DNA of 64,000 bases, taken from NCBI RefSeq assembly GCF_014201115.1, contig NZ_JACHDO010000001.1:3348001-3412000 (forward strand), written 5' to 3'. Position 1 is the first letter of the stretch, and the number at the start of each line of letters is the position of its first letter. This DNA comes from Nocardiopsis metallicus (GTDB taxonomy: Bacteria > Actinomycetota > Actinomycetes > Streptosporangiales > Streptosporangiaceae). The position numbers were made by a program, and so were the translations under genes. Below are positions 1-7,625 of this stretch, in pieces. The notes under the pieces were generated by a model. It was not told where the DNA came from. It was given only the letters and a program-made list of their open reading frames with translations, and made no database searches.

Positions 1-1428
1 GGACATGCCGATGAGCTCGTCGAGGTCGGCGGAGACCAGCAGAACCGCCAGCCCGGCGGCGCGCGCCTCGCGCAGCTGCTCCCAGATGGCCGACTGCGCG
101 CCCACGTCCACGCCGCGGGTGGGATGGGCGGCGACCAGGAAGCGCGGGGCACCGCTCATCTCCCGGCCGATGATGAACTTCTGCTGATTACCACCGGACA
201 GCGCATCGGCGATGACGTCGATGTTGGGGGTGCGCACGTCGTACTCGGCGACGATGCGCTCGGAGTCGGCGCGGGCGCCGGTCCGGTTGATCAGTGCACC
301 GTTGACGCTGGGCTTGCGGGTCTGGTGGCCCAGGATGCGGTTCTCCCACAGCGGGGACTCCAGCAGGATGCCGTGCCGGTGGCGGTCCTCGGGGATGTAG
401 CCGACCCCGGCCTCGCGGAGGTGCAGCGTGGTCCAGCCGGTGGTGTCCCGACCCTCGAGGGAGATCGTGCCGGAGGCGATCCGGCGCATCCCCATGATGG
501 CCTCGATCAGCTCGGACTGGCCGTTGCCCTCGACACCGGCGATGCCGACGATCTCGCCCTGACGAATGTCCAGGGTGATGTCATCGACGACGGGACGCCC
601 CTCGGGGGAGTGCACGGTGACCCCGGTCATGGACAGGACGACGTGGTCGGTGACGGTGGACTCGCGCAGCTCGGGCACCGGCAGTTCACCGCCGACCATG
701 AGTGTGGCCAGCTGGCGTGCGCTGGTGCTGCTCGGGTCGGCGGTGGCCACCGTGGTCCCGCGCCGGATCACGGTGATCTCGTCGGCGACCGACAGGACCT
801 CGTCGAGCTTGTGCGAGATGAAGATGACCGTGAGGCCCTCGCGCTTGAGTTCGCGCAGGTTGTCGAAGAGCTCGTCGACCTCCTGCGGGACCAGGACGGC
901 GGTGGGCTCGTCCAGGATGATGGTCTCGGCGCCGCGGTAGAGCACCTTGAGGATCTCCACGCGCTGGCGGTCGCCCACGCCCAGGTCCTCCATGAGGCGG
1001 TCGGGGTCGATCCCGAGCCCGTACTGTCCGGACAGCTCCAGGACGCGGGCCCGAGCCCTGCGGCCGATACCGTGCTTGCGCTCGGCGCCCAGGACGACGT
1101 TCTCGAGCACGGTGAGGTTGTCGGCCAGCATGAAGTGCTGGTGCACCATGCCGATGCCGTGCTTGATGGCGTCGGAGGGCGAGTTGAAGCGCACCTCTTG
1201 GCCGCGGATGTAGATGTGGCCCTCGTCCGGCTTGTGCATGCCGTACAGGGTCTTCATCAGCGTGGACTTACCCGCCCCGTTCTCGCCGACGATGGCGTGC
1301 ACGGTACCGGGAGCCACGGTGATGTCGATGTCGTGGTTGGCCACGACGCCGGGAAAACGCTTGGTGATCCCGCGCAGCTCAACGGCAGCGGGTCCGTTCG
1401 ACCCGCCGCCCGATGGCGTGCTGCTCAT
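1..1428 (-). CDS. Nucleoside/sugar-type ABC transporter ATP-binding protein (partial, C-terminus off the window)
   Basis: 476 codons are visible, from an ATG at 1428 to the left edge, where the frame is still open. The protein has two tandem ABC domains, the arrangement of RbsA/YufO-type importers. Domain 1 shows Walker A GENGAGKST, a signature-like LGVGDRQRVEI and Walker B IILDEPTAV. Domain 2 has a weak Walker A (GVEGNGQSE), the signature LSGGNQQK and a degenerate Walker B (FLVAAHPTRGVD), as is usual for the second half of this family. It lies just downstream of a BMP-family lipoprotein on the same strand, so it probably energises nucleoside import at the membrane. The permease genes would be expected beyond position 1. 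Family certain; substrate inferred from the neighbour. Confidence 0.93.
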   Translation of the reverse strand, partial: MSSTPSGGGSNGPAAVELRGITKRFPGVVANHDIDITVAPGTVHAIVGENGAGKSTLMKTLYGMHKPDEGHIYIRGQEVRFNSPSDAIKHGIGMVHQHFMLADNLTVLENVVLGAERKHGIGRRARARVLELSGQYGLGIDPDRLMEDLGVGDRQRVEILKVLYRGAETIILDEPTAVLVPQEVDELFDNLRELKREGLTVIFISHKLDEVLSVADEITVIRRGTTVATADPSSTSARQLATLMVGGELPVPELRESTVTDHVVLSMTGVTVHSPEGRPVVDDITLDIRQGEIVGIAGVEGNGQSELIEAIMGMRRIASGTISLEGRDTTGWTTLHLREAGVGYIPEDRHRHGILLESPLWENRILGHQTRKPSVNGALINRTGARADSERIVAEYDVRTPNIDVIADALSGGNQQKFIIGREMSGAPRFLVAAHPTRGVDVGAQSAIWEQLREARAAGLAVLLVSADLDELIGMS

Positions 1429-1518
1429 CAGACTCCTCTGTGGGAACTTGCGGCGGGGCGCGGCGGGCCTGGAATGGGCCACGGCCGGGACGCCTTCGTC
1501 GCGGTGCGGCTACCGGGT

Positions 1519-1548
1519 GGAGCCGAAGGGGCACTCCCCTTCGGCTCC
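1519..1548 (-). terminator. Strong intercistronic hairpin between the BMP lipoprotein and ABC ATPase genes
   Basis: Perfect 13-bp stem GGAGCCGAAGGGG with loop CACT and its complement. On the minus strand no clean T-run follows, so it more likely causes partial termination or protects the 3' end of the upstream lipoprotein mRNA, letting the binding protein be made in excess over the ATPase. This is inference from structure and position. Confidence 0.6.
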
Positions 1549-1614
1549 GTTTTCGCGACGTCAGGTCACGACGCGGGCCCGGTGCCCGCGCTCCTGTGCT
1601 GTTTCCCGTGCCCG

Positions 1615-2676
1615 TTACGGCTGAGTGGGAACCTCGATGTCCCCATCGATGATCTGCTGCTTGAGCTCGTCCAGCTCCTCCTGGATGGGCTCGATGGCCT
1701 CCTCGTTGGAGGTGGTGTAGTCGACACCGCCCTCGCTGAGGTCGAAGCGCTGGATGCCGCCCTCGACGTTGCCGTCGACGGCCGCGCTGATCAGCTCGAA
1801 GACCGACACGTCGACCTGCTTGATCGCGGAGGTCAGGACGTACGGCTTCTGCTCGTCCTCGGCGTTCTCGTACTGGTCGCTGTCGACACCGATGAAGGTG
1901 AACTCGTTCTCGACGGCGGACTGGAGGATGCCGTTACCGGAGGCGCCGGCGGCGTGGTAGATGACGTCCGCGCCGCGGTCGTGCTGCGCCTGAGCGGCTT
2001 CACGGCCCTGGGCCGGGTCGTTGAAGCCGGAGAAGTCCGGCGGCTGGCTGAGGTAGTCGATCTCGACGTTGATGTCCTCGTTGACGTGCTCGACGCCCGC
2101 GACGAACCCGGCCTCGAACTTGCGGATCAGCGGGGTCTCGACGCCGCCGACGAAGCCGACGTGGTCCTCCTCGGTGGTCAGCGCCGCAGCGGCACCGGCC
2201 AGGAAGGATGCCTGTTCCTCGGCGAAGACCAGGCTGGTGACGTTGTCGATCTCTTCGATCTCGGAGTCGACGATCGCGAAGTCGACCTCCGGGTACTCGG
2301 GGGCGACAGACTGGACGGCCGCGTCGTAGGCGAACCCGACGGCGATGACGAGGTCGTAGCCCTCCTCGGCCATGGTGGCCAGGCGCTCTTCCTTGGCGGA
2401 CTCGGCCTCACCGTCGGCGGGCTCGAAGTCCTGGGTCTCCACGCCCAGTTCCTCGGCGGCCTGCTCCAGACCCCGGTAAGCGGAGTCGTTGAAGGAGCGG
2501 TCGCCGCGGCCGCCGACGTCGTAGGCCAGACCGACCTTCAGTTCGGAGGCGGCCTCGCCGTCTCCCCCGCCGTTGCCGCCGGCGCCGTTGTCGTCGGCCG
2601 CGTTGTCACACGCGGTCAGAGCCAGCACGCCCGCCGCGGCGACCGCGGCGAACTTGGCTGCGTTGCTGCGCTTCAC
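1615..2676 (-). CDS. BMP/PnrA-family ABC transporter substrate-binding lipoprotein (likely nucleoside)
   Basis: 353 residues from a GTG at 2676, chosen because GGGGAG lies about 9 nt upstream and the product then begins with a short basic stretch and a lipoprotein signal ending in the lipobox LTAC (Cys near residue 22). A longer frame upstream has no signal peptide. The mature part carries the BMP-family opening GLAYDVGGRGDRSFNDSAY and the later GVDSDQYENA segment. BMP proteins bind nucleosides (PnrA, BmpA) or autoinducer-like ligands at the outer face of the membrane. It is followed, after a hairpin, by the ABC ATPase. The purine nucleoside phosphorylase and deoxyribose genes nearby support a nucleoside substrate. 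Confidence 0.92.
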   Translation of the reverse strand: MKRSNAAKFAAVAAAGVLALTACDNAADDNGAGGNGGGDGEAASELKVGLAYDVGGRGDRSFNDSAYRGLEQAAEELGVETQDFEPADGEAESAKEERLATMAEEGYDLVIAVGFAYDAAVQSVAPEYPEVDFAIVDSEIEEIDNVTSLVFAEEQASFLAGAAAALTTEEDHVGFVGGVETPLIRKFEAGFVAGVEHVNEDINVEIDYLSQPPDFSGFNDPAQGREAAQAQHDRGADVIYHAAGASGNGILQSAVENEFTFIGVDSDQYENAEDEQKPYVLTSAIKQVDVSVFELISAAVDGNVEGGIQRFDLSEGGVDYTTSNEEAIEPIQEELDELKQQIIDGDIEVPTQP

Positions 2677-3052
2677 TAGAAAGTCTCCCCTTCGCCCTCT
2701 CAGCGGTCCGCATTCCGCGCGGAACCGACCTGAGTTCTGTTGCCGGACGATATCCGCTGGCCGAAAGTACACCTAACCAACGGACGGAGTTGTTATGAAG
2801 GCGAGAGCAGAGTGACACGGGGCCTTACTTGGAAGTTACCAAGAGCACACCGAATCTGGGCAACTAGCGGGCTATTCGCTGTTATTGGCCTCGCCCTCCC
2901 CACGGAAAACCAGCGCCGTGACCGTCCGTATCGTGATCTTCACTACTCTCAGCGGGCCCCACATCACCCCAACCGGTCTAGACCGGGCTAACCCACTTCG
3001 CCCCCCGGCCCCTCGGGTCCGGACCCCTTCACAGCACCCTCCCCGGCCCCTC
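2677..3052. promoter_or_regulatory. Intergenic region upstream of the BMP gene with a DasR-like palindrome
   Basis: 376 bp with no convincing gene. It contains the palindrome CCGGTCTAGACCGG at 2973-2986 and a weaker inverted repeat, CTTGG/CCAAG, at 2828-2843. The BMP promoter must lie here; no clear -35/-10 pair was identified. Confidence 0.5.
2973..2986. promoter_or_regulatory. Perfect 14-bp palindrome resembling a DasR (dre) operator
   Basis: CCGGTCTAGACCGG. The core GGTCTAGACC is the core of dre sites bound by the GntR-family regulator DasR in Streptomyces. It lies 297 bp upstream of the BMP lipoprotein start and just past the 3' end of the alpha/beta hydrolase gene. A second copy of the core occurs upstream of the deoC operon at 15420-15431. 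Sequence certain; function inferred. Confidence 0.45.
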
Positions 3053-3796
3053 CTACCGCTCTTGCCCCTCCTCGAGGAAGGCCGCCACGGCCTGCTTGAA
3101 GACCCTGGAGGAGACGGCGTTGGCGTGGTCCCGGCCGGGAATCTCCACAAAGGAGGCCCCGCAGCGTTCGGCGAGCTCCGCCGCGCCCTCGGCGACGGTG
3201 TCCTTGGCGCCCGAGACCAGGAGCATCGGGATGCCCTGGGGGCGCGGCTCCTCCTGGAAGGGGCGGGAGGCCTGTCCCCGGACACAGGCAGCCAGCGCCG
3301 CGGCGTCGTTGCCGGGCAGGGCGGCGACGGTGCGGTAGACGTGGTCGAACGGGCTGTCGCCCGCGCCGGGCTCGGCCGTGTCCAGACCGGCCAGGGCGTT
3401 GGCCGGGCCGAACCCGCCCAGGACCAGGCGGCGAACCCGGTCGGGTGCGGTGAGCGCGAGCTCCCAGGCCAGCCGGGACCCCATGGAGTAGCCGACCACG
3501 TCGACGCTGTTCACACCCAGGTCATCGAGCATCGCCAGGATGTCGGCGACGAAGTGTTCGGGCAGGTAGAGCCCGCTGTCGGTGGGCTTGTCACTGGCCC
3601 CGTGGCCGCGCAGGTCCGGGCCGATCACCCGGCGCCCGGCCGCCTCCAGCGCGCGCGGCCAGCCCGCGGCGCGCCAATTCATGTCGAAGTCGGTGCCGAA
3701 ACCGTGCAACAGAAGCACCGGTACGGAGTCCGTCGGAGCGGGTGAAGGCAAATCCGTATAGCGCATTGTCACGTCTCCGACGAGATTCGCGGTCAT
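3053..3796 (-). CDS. Alpha/beta-fold hydrolase
   Basis: 247 residues. ATG at 3796 is preceded by GAAGGA at suitable spacing. The oxyanion-hole motif LLLHGFG (residues 28-34), nucleophile elbow GYSMGS (Ser104), acid SGAKD (Asp199) and base GRDHAN (His224) make a complete Ser-Asp-His triad. No signal peptide, so cytoplasmic. The fold covers esterases, lactonases and C-C hydrolases, and nothing in the sequence fixes the substrate. It stands alone between the BMP region and the bkd genes. Confidence 0.85.
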   Translation of the reverse strand: MTANLVGDVTMRYTDLPSPAPTDSVPVLLLHGFGTDFDMNWRAAGWPRALEAAGRRVIGPDLRGHGASDKPTDSGLYLPEHFVADILAMLDDLGVNSVDVVGYSMGSRLAWELALTAPDRVRRLVLGGFGPANALAGLDTAEPGAGDSPFDHVYRTVAALPGNDAAALAACVRGQASRPFQEEPRPQGIPMLLVSGAKDTVAEGAAELAERCGASFVEIPGRDHANAVSSRVFKQAVAAFLEEGQER

Positions 3797-3999
3797 GAAT
3801 CCTTCCGTTTCTTATGCCGGGGGTGGGATTTGATCGAACAGACGAAGGCCCATTCAGATGTTTCTATAAACGGTGAGCCTGTTTGGCGTGTTCCGCTTGT
3901 GTCGACATCCGAACGGACCCTCGTCATTGGTGGGACCTTTGGCGTATCGGTTGGCACTCCGTGTCGGCGACCCGGAGGGAGCACAACCGGGTGACCGGG

Positions 4000-4344
4000 T
4001 CAGTCCGTCGGCGGCTTGAGCCGGACCCGGCGCTTGGGTTTGGCGTCCTCACTCGGGACCCGGCCGACGATCCCGGCCTGCGGGGCGCTCTCCTCGACCT
4101 GGACGGCGAAGGTCACCAGCGGGTCGCCGACCGGAACCACCTGCTCCTCCTCGGCGTGCAGCTCCACCACGCGCCCGGCCTTGGGCGAGGGGATGACCAC
4201 GGCCGACTTGGTGGTCTCCACCTCCACCAGCGGGTCGTTGCGGCCGATGGTGTCCCCGACCGAGACCTGCCACTCCAGGACGGTGGCCTCGACCAGGCCT
4301 TCCCCCAGGTCAGGGAGGGTGAAGGTGATGTTCTCTTCTGCCAT
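4000..4344 (-). CDS. Stand-alone lipoyl-domain protein (E2-like, no catalytic core)
   Basis: 114 residues. Residues 5-80 form a lipoyl domain: the opening TLPDLGEGLVEATV and the lipoylation motif VETTKSA with the acceptor at Lys46. A short basic tail (KPKRRVRLK) ends the protein exactly where a normal dihydrolipoamide acyltransferase (E2) would start its E1/E3-binding domain. No E2 core follows in any frame down to 3797. It is last in a tight operon after E1alpha and E1beta, 5 bp behind E1beta, so it should carry the acyl group for this 2-oxoacid dehydrogenase. The transferase itself would have to come from elsewhere. See findings. Confidence 0.88.
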   Translation of the reverse strand: MAEENITFTLPDLGEGLVEATVLEWQVSVGDTIGRNDPLVEVETTKSAVVIPSPKAGRVVELHAEEEQVVPVGDPLVTFAVQVEESAPQAGIVGRVPSEDAKPKRRVRLKPPTD

Positions 4345-4349
4345 GTGGG

Positions 4350-5375
4350 CTAGTACTCCAGGGTTCGCTGGACCGCGAGCAGGACGCGGTCGATCGTCGG
4401 CAGGTACTGGGGCTCCAGCGGCCCCGCCGGGTAGGGGACGTCGAATCCGGTGACGCGCTGGACCGGGGCGGCCAGGTCACGGAAGCAGTTCTCGGTGATG
4501 AGGGTGGACACCTCGGCGCCGAGCCCGGCGGTGAGCGGGGCCTCGTGGACGACCACGGCGCGCTTGGTGCGGGCGACCGAGGCGGCCAGCCCGGCGGCGT
4601 CGATGGGCTTGAGCCAGCGCAGGTCCAGGACCTCCAGCTCGACCCCGTCCTCGGCGGCGAGCTCGGCGACCTGGAGGCACTTGTGCACCATCGCGCCCCA
4701 GGCGACGAGGGTGGCGTGGCGGCCGGGGCGCACGATCCGGCTGGTGCCGATGGGGTCCGTGGGCTCGCTGAGCTGGACCGGGCGGCGGTCCCAGTAGCGG
4801 GCCTTGGGCTCCATGAACACGACCGGGTCGTCGGAGCGCACCGACTGCAGCAGCAGGCTGTAGGCCTCGGCGGGATCGGCAGGGACGGCGACCTTCAGCC
4901 CGGGGGTGTGCGCGAAGAGGGCCTCGAGGCTCTCACCGTGGTGTTCGGGGGCCTGGATGCCGCCGAAGGAGGGCAGGCGCAGGGTGATCGGCATGGGTGC
5001 GGCGCCGCGGGTGCGGTAGTTCATGCGCGCCACCTGGTTGACGATCTGGTCGATGGCCGGATAAGCGAAGCCGTCGAACTGGAGCTCGGGGACGGGCCGC
5101 CAGCCGTTCATGGCCAGGCCGACCGCCATGCCCATGATGGCGGACTCGGCCAGCGGGGTGTCGAAGACGCGCTGGTCACCGAACTCCTTCTGGAGTCCGT
5201 CGGTGACGCGGAAGACCCCGCCGAGGGCGCCGACGTCCTCACCGAAGACCAGGACGTCGGGGTCCTCGGTGAGCAGGGTGTGCAGGGCCCGGTTGATCGC
5301 CTGCTGCATGGACAGCTCGACCGTGCGGGGCCCGACCGCGGTGTCGGCGTGCTCGTGCTCGATCAGCTCTGTCAC
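4350..5375 (-). CDS. bkdB: Branched-chain 2-oxoacid dehydrogenase E1 component, beta subunit
   Basis: 341 residues. The GTG start at 5375 overlaps the E1alpha stop by 4 nt (GTGA), which gives translational coupling. Diagnostic E1beta segments are present: LSMQQAINRAL, VLVFGEDVG, VFDTPLAESAIMGMAVG, APEHHGESLEALF and the C-terminal transketolase domain around LRWLKPIDAAG. Together with the alpha subunit it decarboxylates branched-chain 2-oxoacids from Val, Leu and Ile with thiamine diphosphate and passes the acyl group to a lipoyl arm. The neighbouring divergent Lrp-type gene supports the branched-chain rather than pyruvate assignment. Gene symbol by analogy; Streptomyces uses bkdB/bkdG for this subunit. 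Confidence 0.9.
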   Translation of the reverse strand: MTELIEHEHADTAVGPRTVELSMQQAINRALHTLLTEDPDVLVFGEDVGALGGVFRVTDGLQKEFGDQRVFDTPLAESAIMGMAVGLAMNGWRPVPELQFDGFAYPAIDQIVNQVARMNYRTRGAAPMPITLRLPSFGGIQAPEHHGESLEALFAHTPGLKVAVPADPAEAYSLLLQSVRSDDPVVFMEPKARYWDRRPVQLSEPTDPIGTSRIVRPGRHATLVAWGAMVHKCLQVAELAAEDGVELEVLDLRWLKPIDAAGLAASVARTKRAVVVHEAPLTAGLGAEVSTLITENCFRDLAAPVQRVTGFDVPYPAGPLEPQYLPTIDRVLLAVQRTLEY

Positions 5376-6472
5376 AGCTCGACCTCTTCCTGCCAGGTGC
5401 GGTGCTGCCGGGTCAGCTCCTCGGTGGTCTCCCGGAAGACGTGCGTGAACAGCTCGGATCCGTCGGGTTCGGGTGCGTCGGCGACCCCGTCCCGGATCTG
5501 CTCGGCGCGCCGGGCGGCCTCGGCGTCGACGGTGGCGAAGAAGGCCTCGTCGGCGTGCCCGGCCTGGAGCATCGCGGTGCGCAGCAGGTCGATGGGGTCG
5601 CGTCGGCGCCAGCGGTCGGCGGCGGCCTCGTCGCGGTAGCGGCCGGGATCGTCGGAGGTGGAGTGGGGCTCGACGCGGTAGGTGAGCGCCTCGATGACGG
5701 TGGGGCCGCCGCCGGTACGGGCGCGCTGGACGGCCTCGGCCGTGGCCGCGTAGACCGCTCCGGCGTCGTTGCCGTCGACGAGGACGCCGGGCATCCCGTA
5801 GCCCTCGGCGCGCGCGGCGATGGAGCCGCCCGCGACCTGGCGTTCGTTGGGCACGGACAGGGCCCACTGGTTGTTCTGACAGAAGAAGACGACCGGTGCC
5901 GTGAAGACCCCGGCGAAGTTCATGGCCTCGTGTACATCGCCCTCGGAGCTGGCGCCGTCGCCGAAGTAGGCCATGGCCACACCCTGGTCACCGCGCAGTC
6001 TCTCGCCGACCGCCCAGCCGACGGCGTGCGGGACGGGTCCGCCGACCACGGCGTTGATGGCGCCGAAGCGCGAGCCCATGACGTCGTAGAGGCCGCCGTG
6101 CCACAGGGCGCGGTGGGTGGCCATGTAGCCGACCATCTCGACGCCGTAGGCCAGGGCGACGGCCATCTCGCGGTAGGTGGGGAAGACGAAGTCGCGGGCG
6201 GGGTCGAGCGCGGTGGCGCTGGCGACCTGCGCGGCCTCCTGGCCCCGGACGGAGACGTAGGCGGGGAAGACGCCCTGGCGCTGCAGGGCGATGGCCTCGG
6301 TGTCCAGGTCGCGCGCGGTGCGCATGTCGCGGTAGAGGCCGCGGGTCAGTTCGGGTGCCAGGTGCGCCACGGTGATGGCGCCCTGGCCCGTCGACTCTTC
6401 GGGTGGCATGTCGAGCGGCTCCCAACGTGGCCCTGCGCGCCGGGTGGCGCGGCCGGGGCTCGGGGTGGTCAC
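5372..6472 (-). CDS. bkdA: Branched-chain 2-oxoacid dehydrogenase E1 component, alpha subunit
   Basis: 366 residues from a GTG at 6472; the first ~40 residues are less conserved and a later start (Met22) is possible. The thiamine diphosphate motif runs from GDG (171-173) to NN (200-201), with GDGASSEGDVHEAMNFAGV as the typical BCKDH form. The phosphorylation-loop-like segment EPHSTSDDPGRYR (268-280) carries the conserved His270. First gene of the E1alpha-E1beta-lipoyl operon, transcribed away from the Lrp/AsnC gene at 7113. Product acyl-CoAs feed branched-chain fatty acid synthesis and amino acid catabolism. Confidence 0.91.
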   Translation of the reverse strand: MTTPSPGRATRRAGPRWEPLDMPPEESTGQGAITVAHLAPELTRGLYRDMRTARDLDTEAIALQRQGVFPAYVSVRGQEAAQVASATALDPARDFVFPTYREMAVALAYGVEMVGYMATHRALWHGGLYDVMGSRFGAINAVVGGPVPHAVGWAVGERLRGDQGVAMAYFGDGASSEGDVHEAMNFAGVFTAPVVFFCQNNQWALSVPNERQVAGGSIAARAEGYGMPGVLVDGNDAGAVYAATAEAVQRARTGGGPTVIEALTYRVEPHSTSDDPGRYRDEAAADRWRRRDPIDLLRTAMLQAGHADEAFFATVDAEAARRAEQIRDGVADAPEPDGSELFTHVFRETTEELTRQHRTWQEEVEL

Positions 6473-7112
6473 GGTATGCCTTGATTCTCCGACTAACTGG
6501 ACAGTTACGCTAGATATGTCCGAACAGTCGATACATCAGAGAACGAAGTGCCTCACCTCGTCCTCAGATGTCCAGGCCTGGACGCCTCACGCGAGGGAAA
6601 ACGACACACAGCGCCAAACATCACGAATCGCCATCAACACCCTGCACACCGCAGGCCACCCGAGCGCTGCGATCCGAGCACGGGGAGTGCGCCCGGGAGG
6701 CAGGAGCGAGCACCTTCGCCAGCACCGCCCACAGGAGTCGTTGTATGTCTCCACAGATGCGACAAACATGACCGAAATAGGCCTTCAAGCGAGAATTTCT
6801 GACTGAATCAGGACAGTTCGGTGTAGTTACTGGCCGGTCGGGGAAACTCACGCTCCATCCCGTGCGTCAACCATGAGTACAGTCGGAACCCCTCCACCAC
6901 ACACCCGTTTGGCGGTTCGCACAAGAAGTACGGGCGCACCATCCCCTGATCCCCCACCCCGACCCCCACATCCGACGAACGTGCGCCCAGTATCTCGCCG
7001 ACTGAGATTTCAATGGACGAAAACAACGTTTACCTGGTACTTCCTTAGCTCCCTGTCAAAGATGACAGCAAGGAGCTGAGCACTGCGACAAGAGCACACG
7101 AGGAGCACGCAC
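6473..7112. promoter_or_regulatory. Divergent promoter region between bkd operon and Lrp/AsnC regulator
   Basis: 640 bp with no credible gene and a visibly lower GC content than its flanks. It contains the inverted repeat GGACA-N13-TGTCC at 6499-6521 close to the bkd start, and a second GGACAGTT copy near 6812. Lrp-type regulators usually bind several degenerate sites in such a region, so these are candidate BkdR sites; this is inference. Confidence 0.5.
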
Positions 7113-7607
7113 ATGGCCATGGGCGAACAGCGCAGGAGCGGCCGGCGGCCGGACTCGACCGACCAGACCATTCTGAGCGCGCTCGCCAAGGACGCTCGGA
7201 CCGGCATCACGGAGATCGCCGCACTGGCCAACGTCTCCCGGGCCACCGCCTACAACCGGATCAAGCGGCTCACCGACGAGGGGGTCATCCGCGGCTACTC
7301 CGTGGTGACCGACCACTCCAAGATGGGCCTGGGCGTCACCGCGCTCGTGCTCATCTCGGGCAGTCAGCCCGACTGGCGGGCCAACCGGGAGATCCTCTCC
7401 TCCTACCCCGAGATCGAGTACTGCTGGTACGTCGTGGGATCGGCCGACATCGTCCTGCTGGTCCGCGTCGCCAACACCAACCAGCTGCGCGACCTGATCC
7501 TGAGCCGCCTCCAGTCCCTCCCCGGCGTGACGTCCACCCAGACGCTCACCGTCATCGACGAGGTCGTGCACCGGCCTGTCGTCGAGCCGTCCGAGGGGAG
7601 CGAGTGA
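7113..7607 (+). CDS. bkdR: Lrp/AsnC-family transcriptional regulator, probable bkd regulator
   Basis: 164 residues. ATG at 7113 with AGGAG 7 nt upstream. The N-terminal winged helix-turn-helix reads DQTILSALAKDARTGITEIA followed by the recognition helix VSRATAYNRIKRL. The C-terminal RAM/AsnC ligand-binding domain contains EYCWYVVGSADIVLLVRV. Such proteins form octamers that sense amino acids or their keto acids. Its divergent position to the E1 genes matches BkdR of Streptomyces, which controls the bkd operon, so this role is likely but not proved. Confidence 0.88.
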   Translation: MAMGEQRRSGRRPDSTDQTILSALAKDARTGITEIAALANVSRATAYNRIKRLTDEGVIRGYSVVTDHSKMGLGVTALVLISGSQPDWRANREILSSYPEIEYCWYVVGSADIVLLVRVANTNQLRDLILSRLQSLPGVTSTQTLTVIDEVVHRPVVEPSEGSE

Positions 7608-7625
7608 CCCCGCCCCTCCCCCGGA

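Noticed and set aside
124..2679. 851-codon plus-strand open frame opposite the BMP and ABC genes
   Set aside because: Shadow frame caused by high third-position GC; composition is Gly/Val/Asp/Leu-rich without motifs and the opposite strand encodes recognised proteins.
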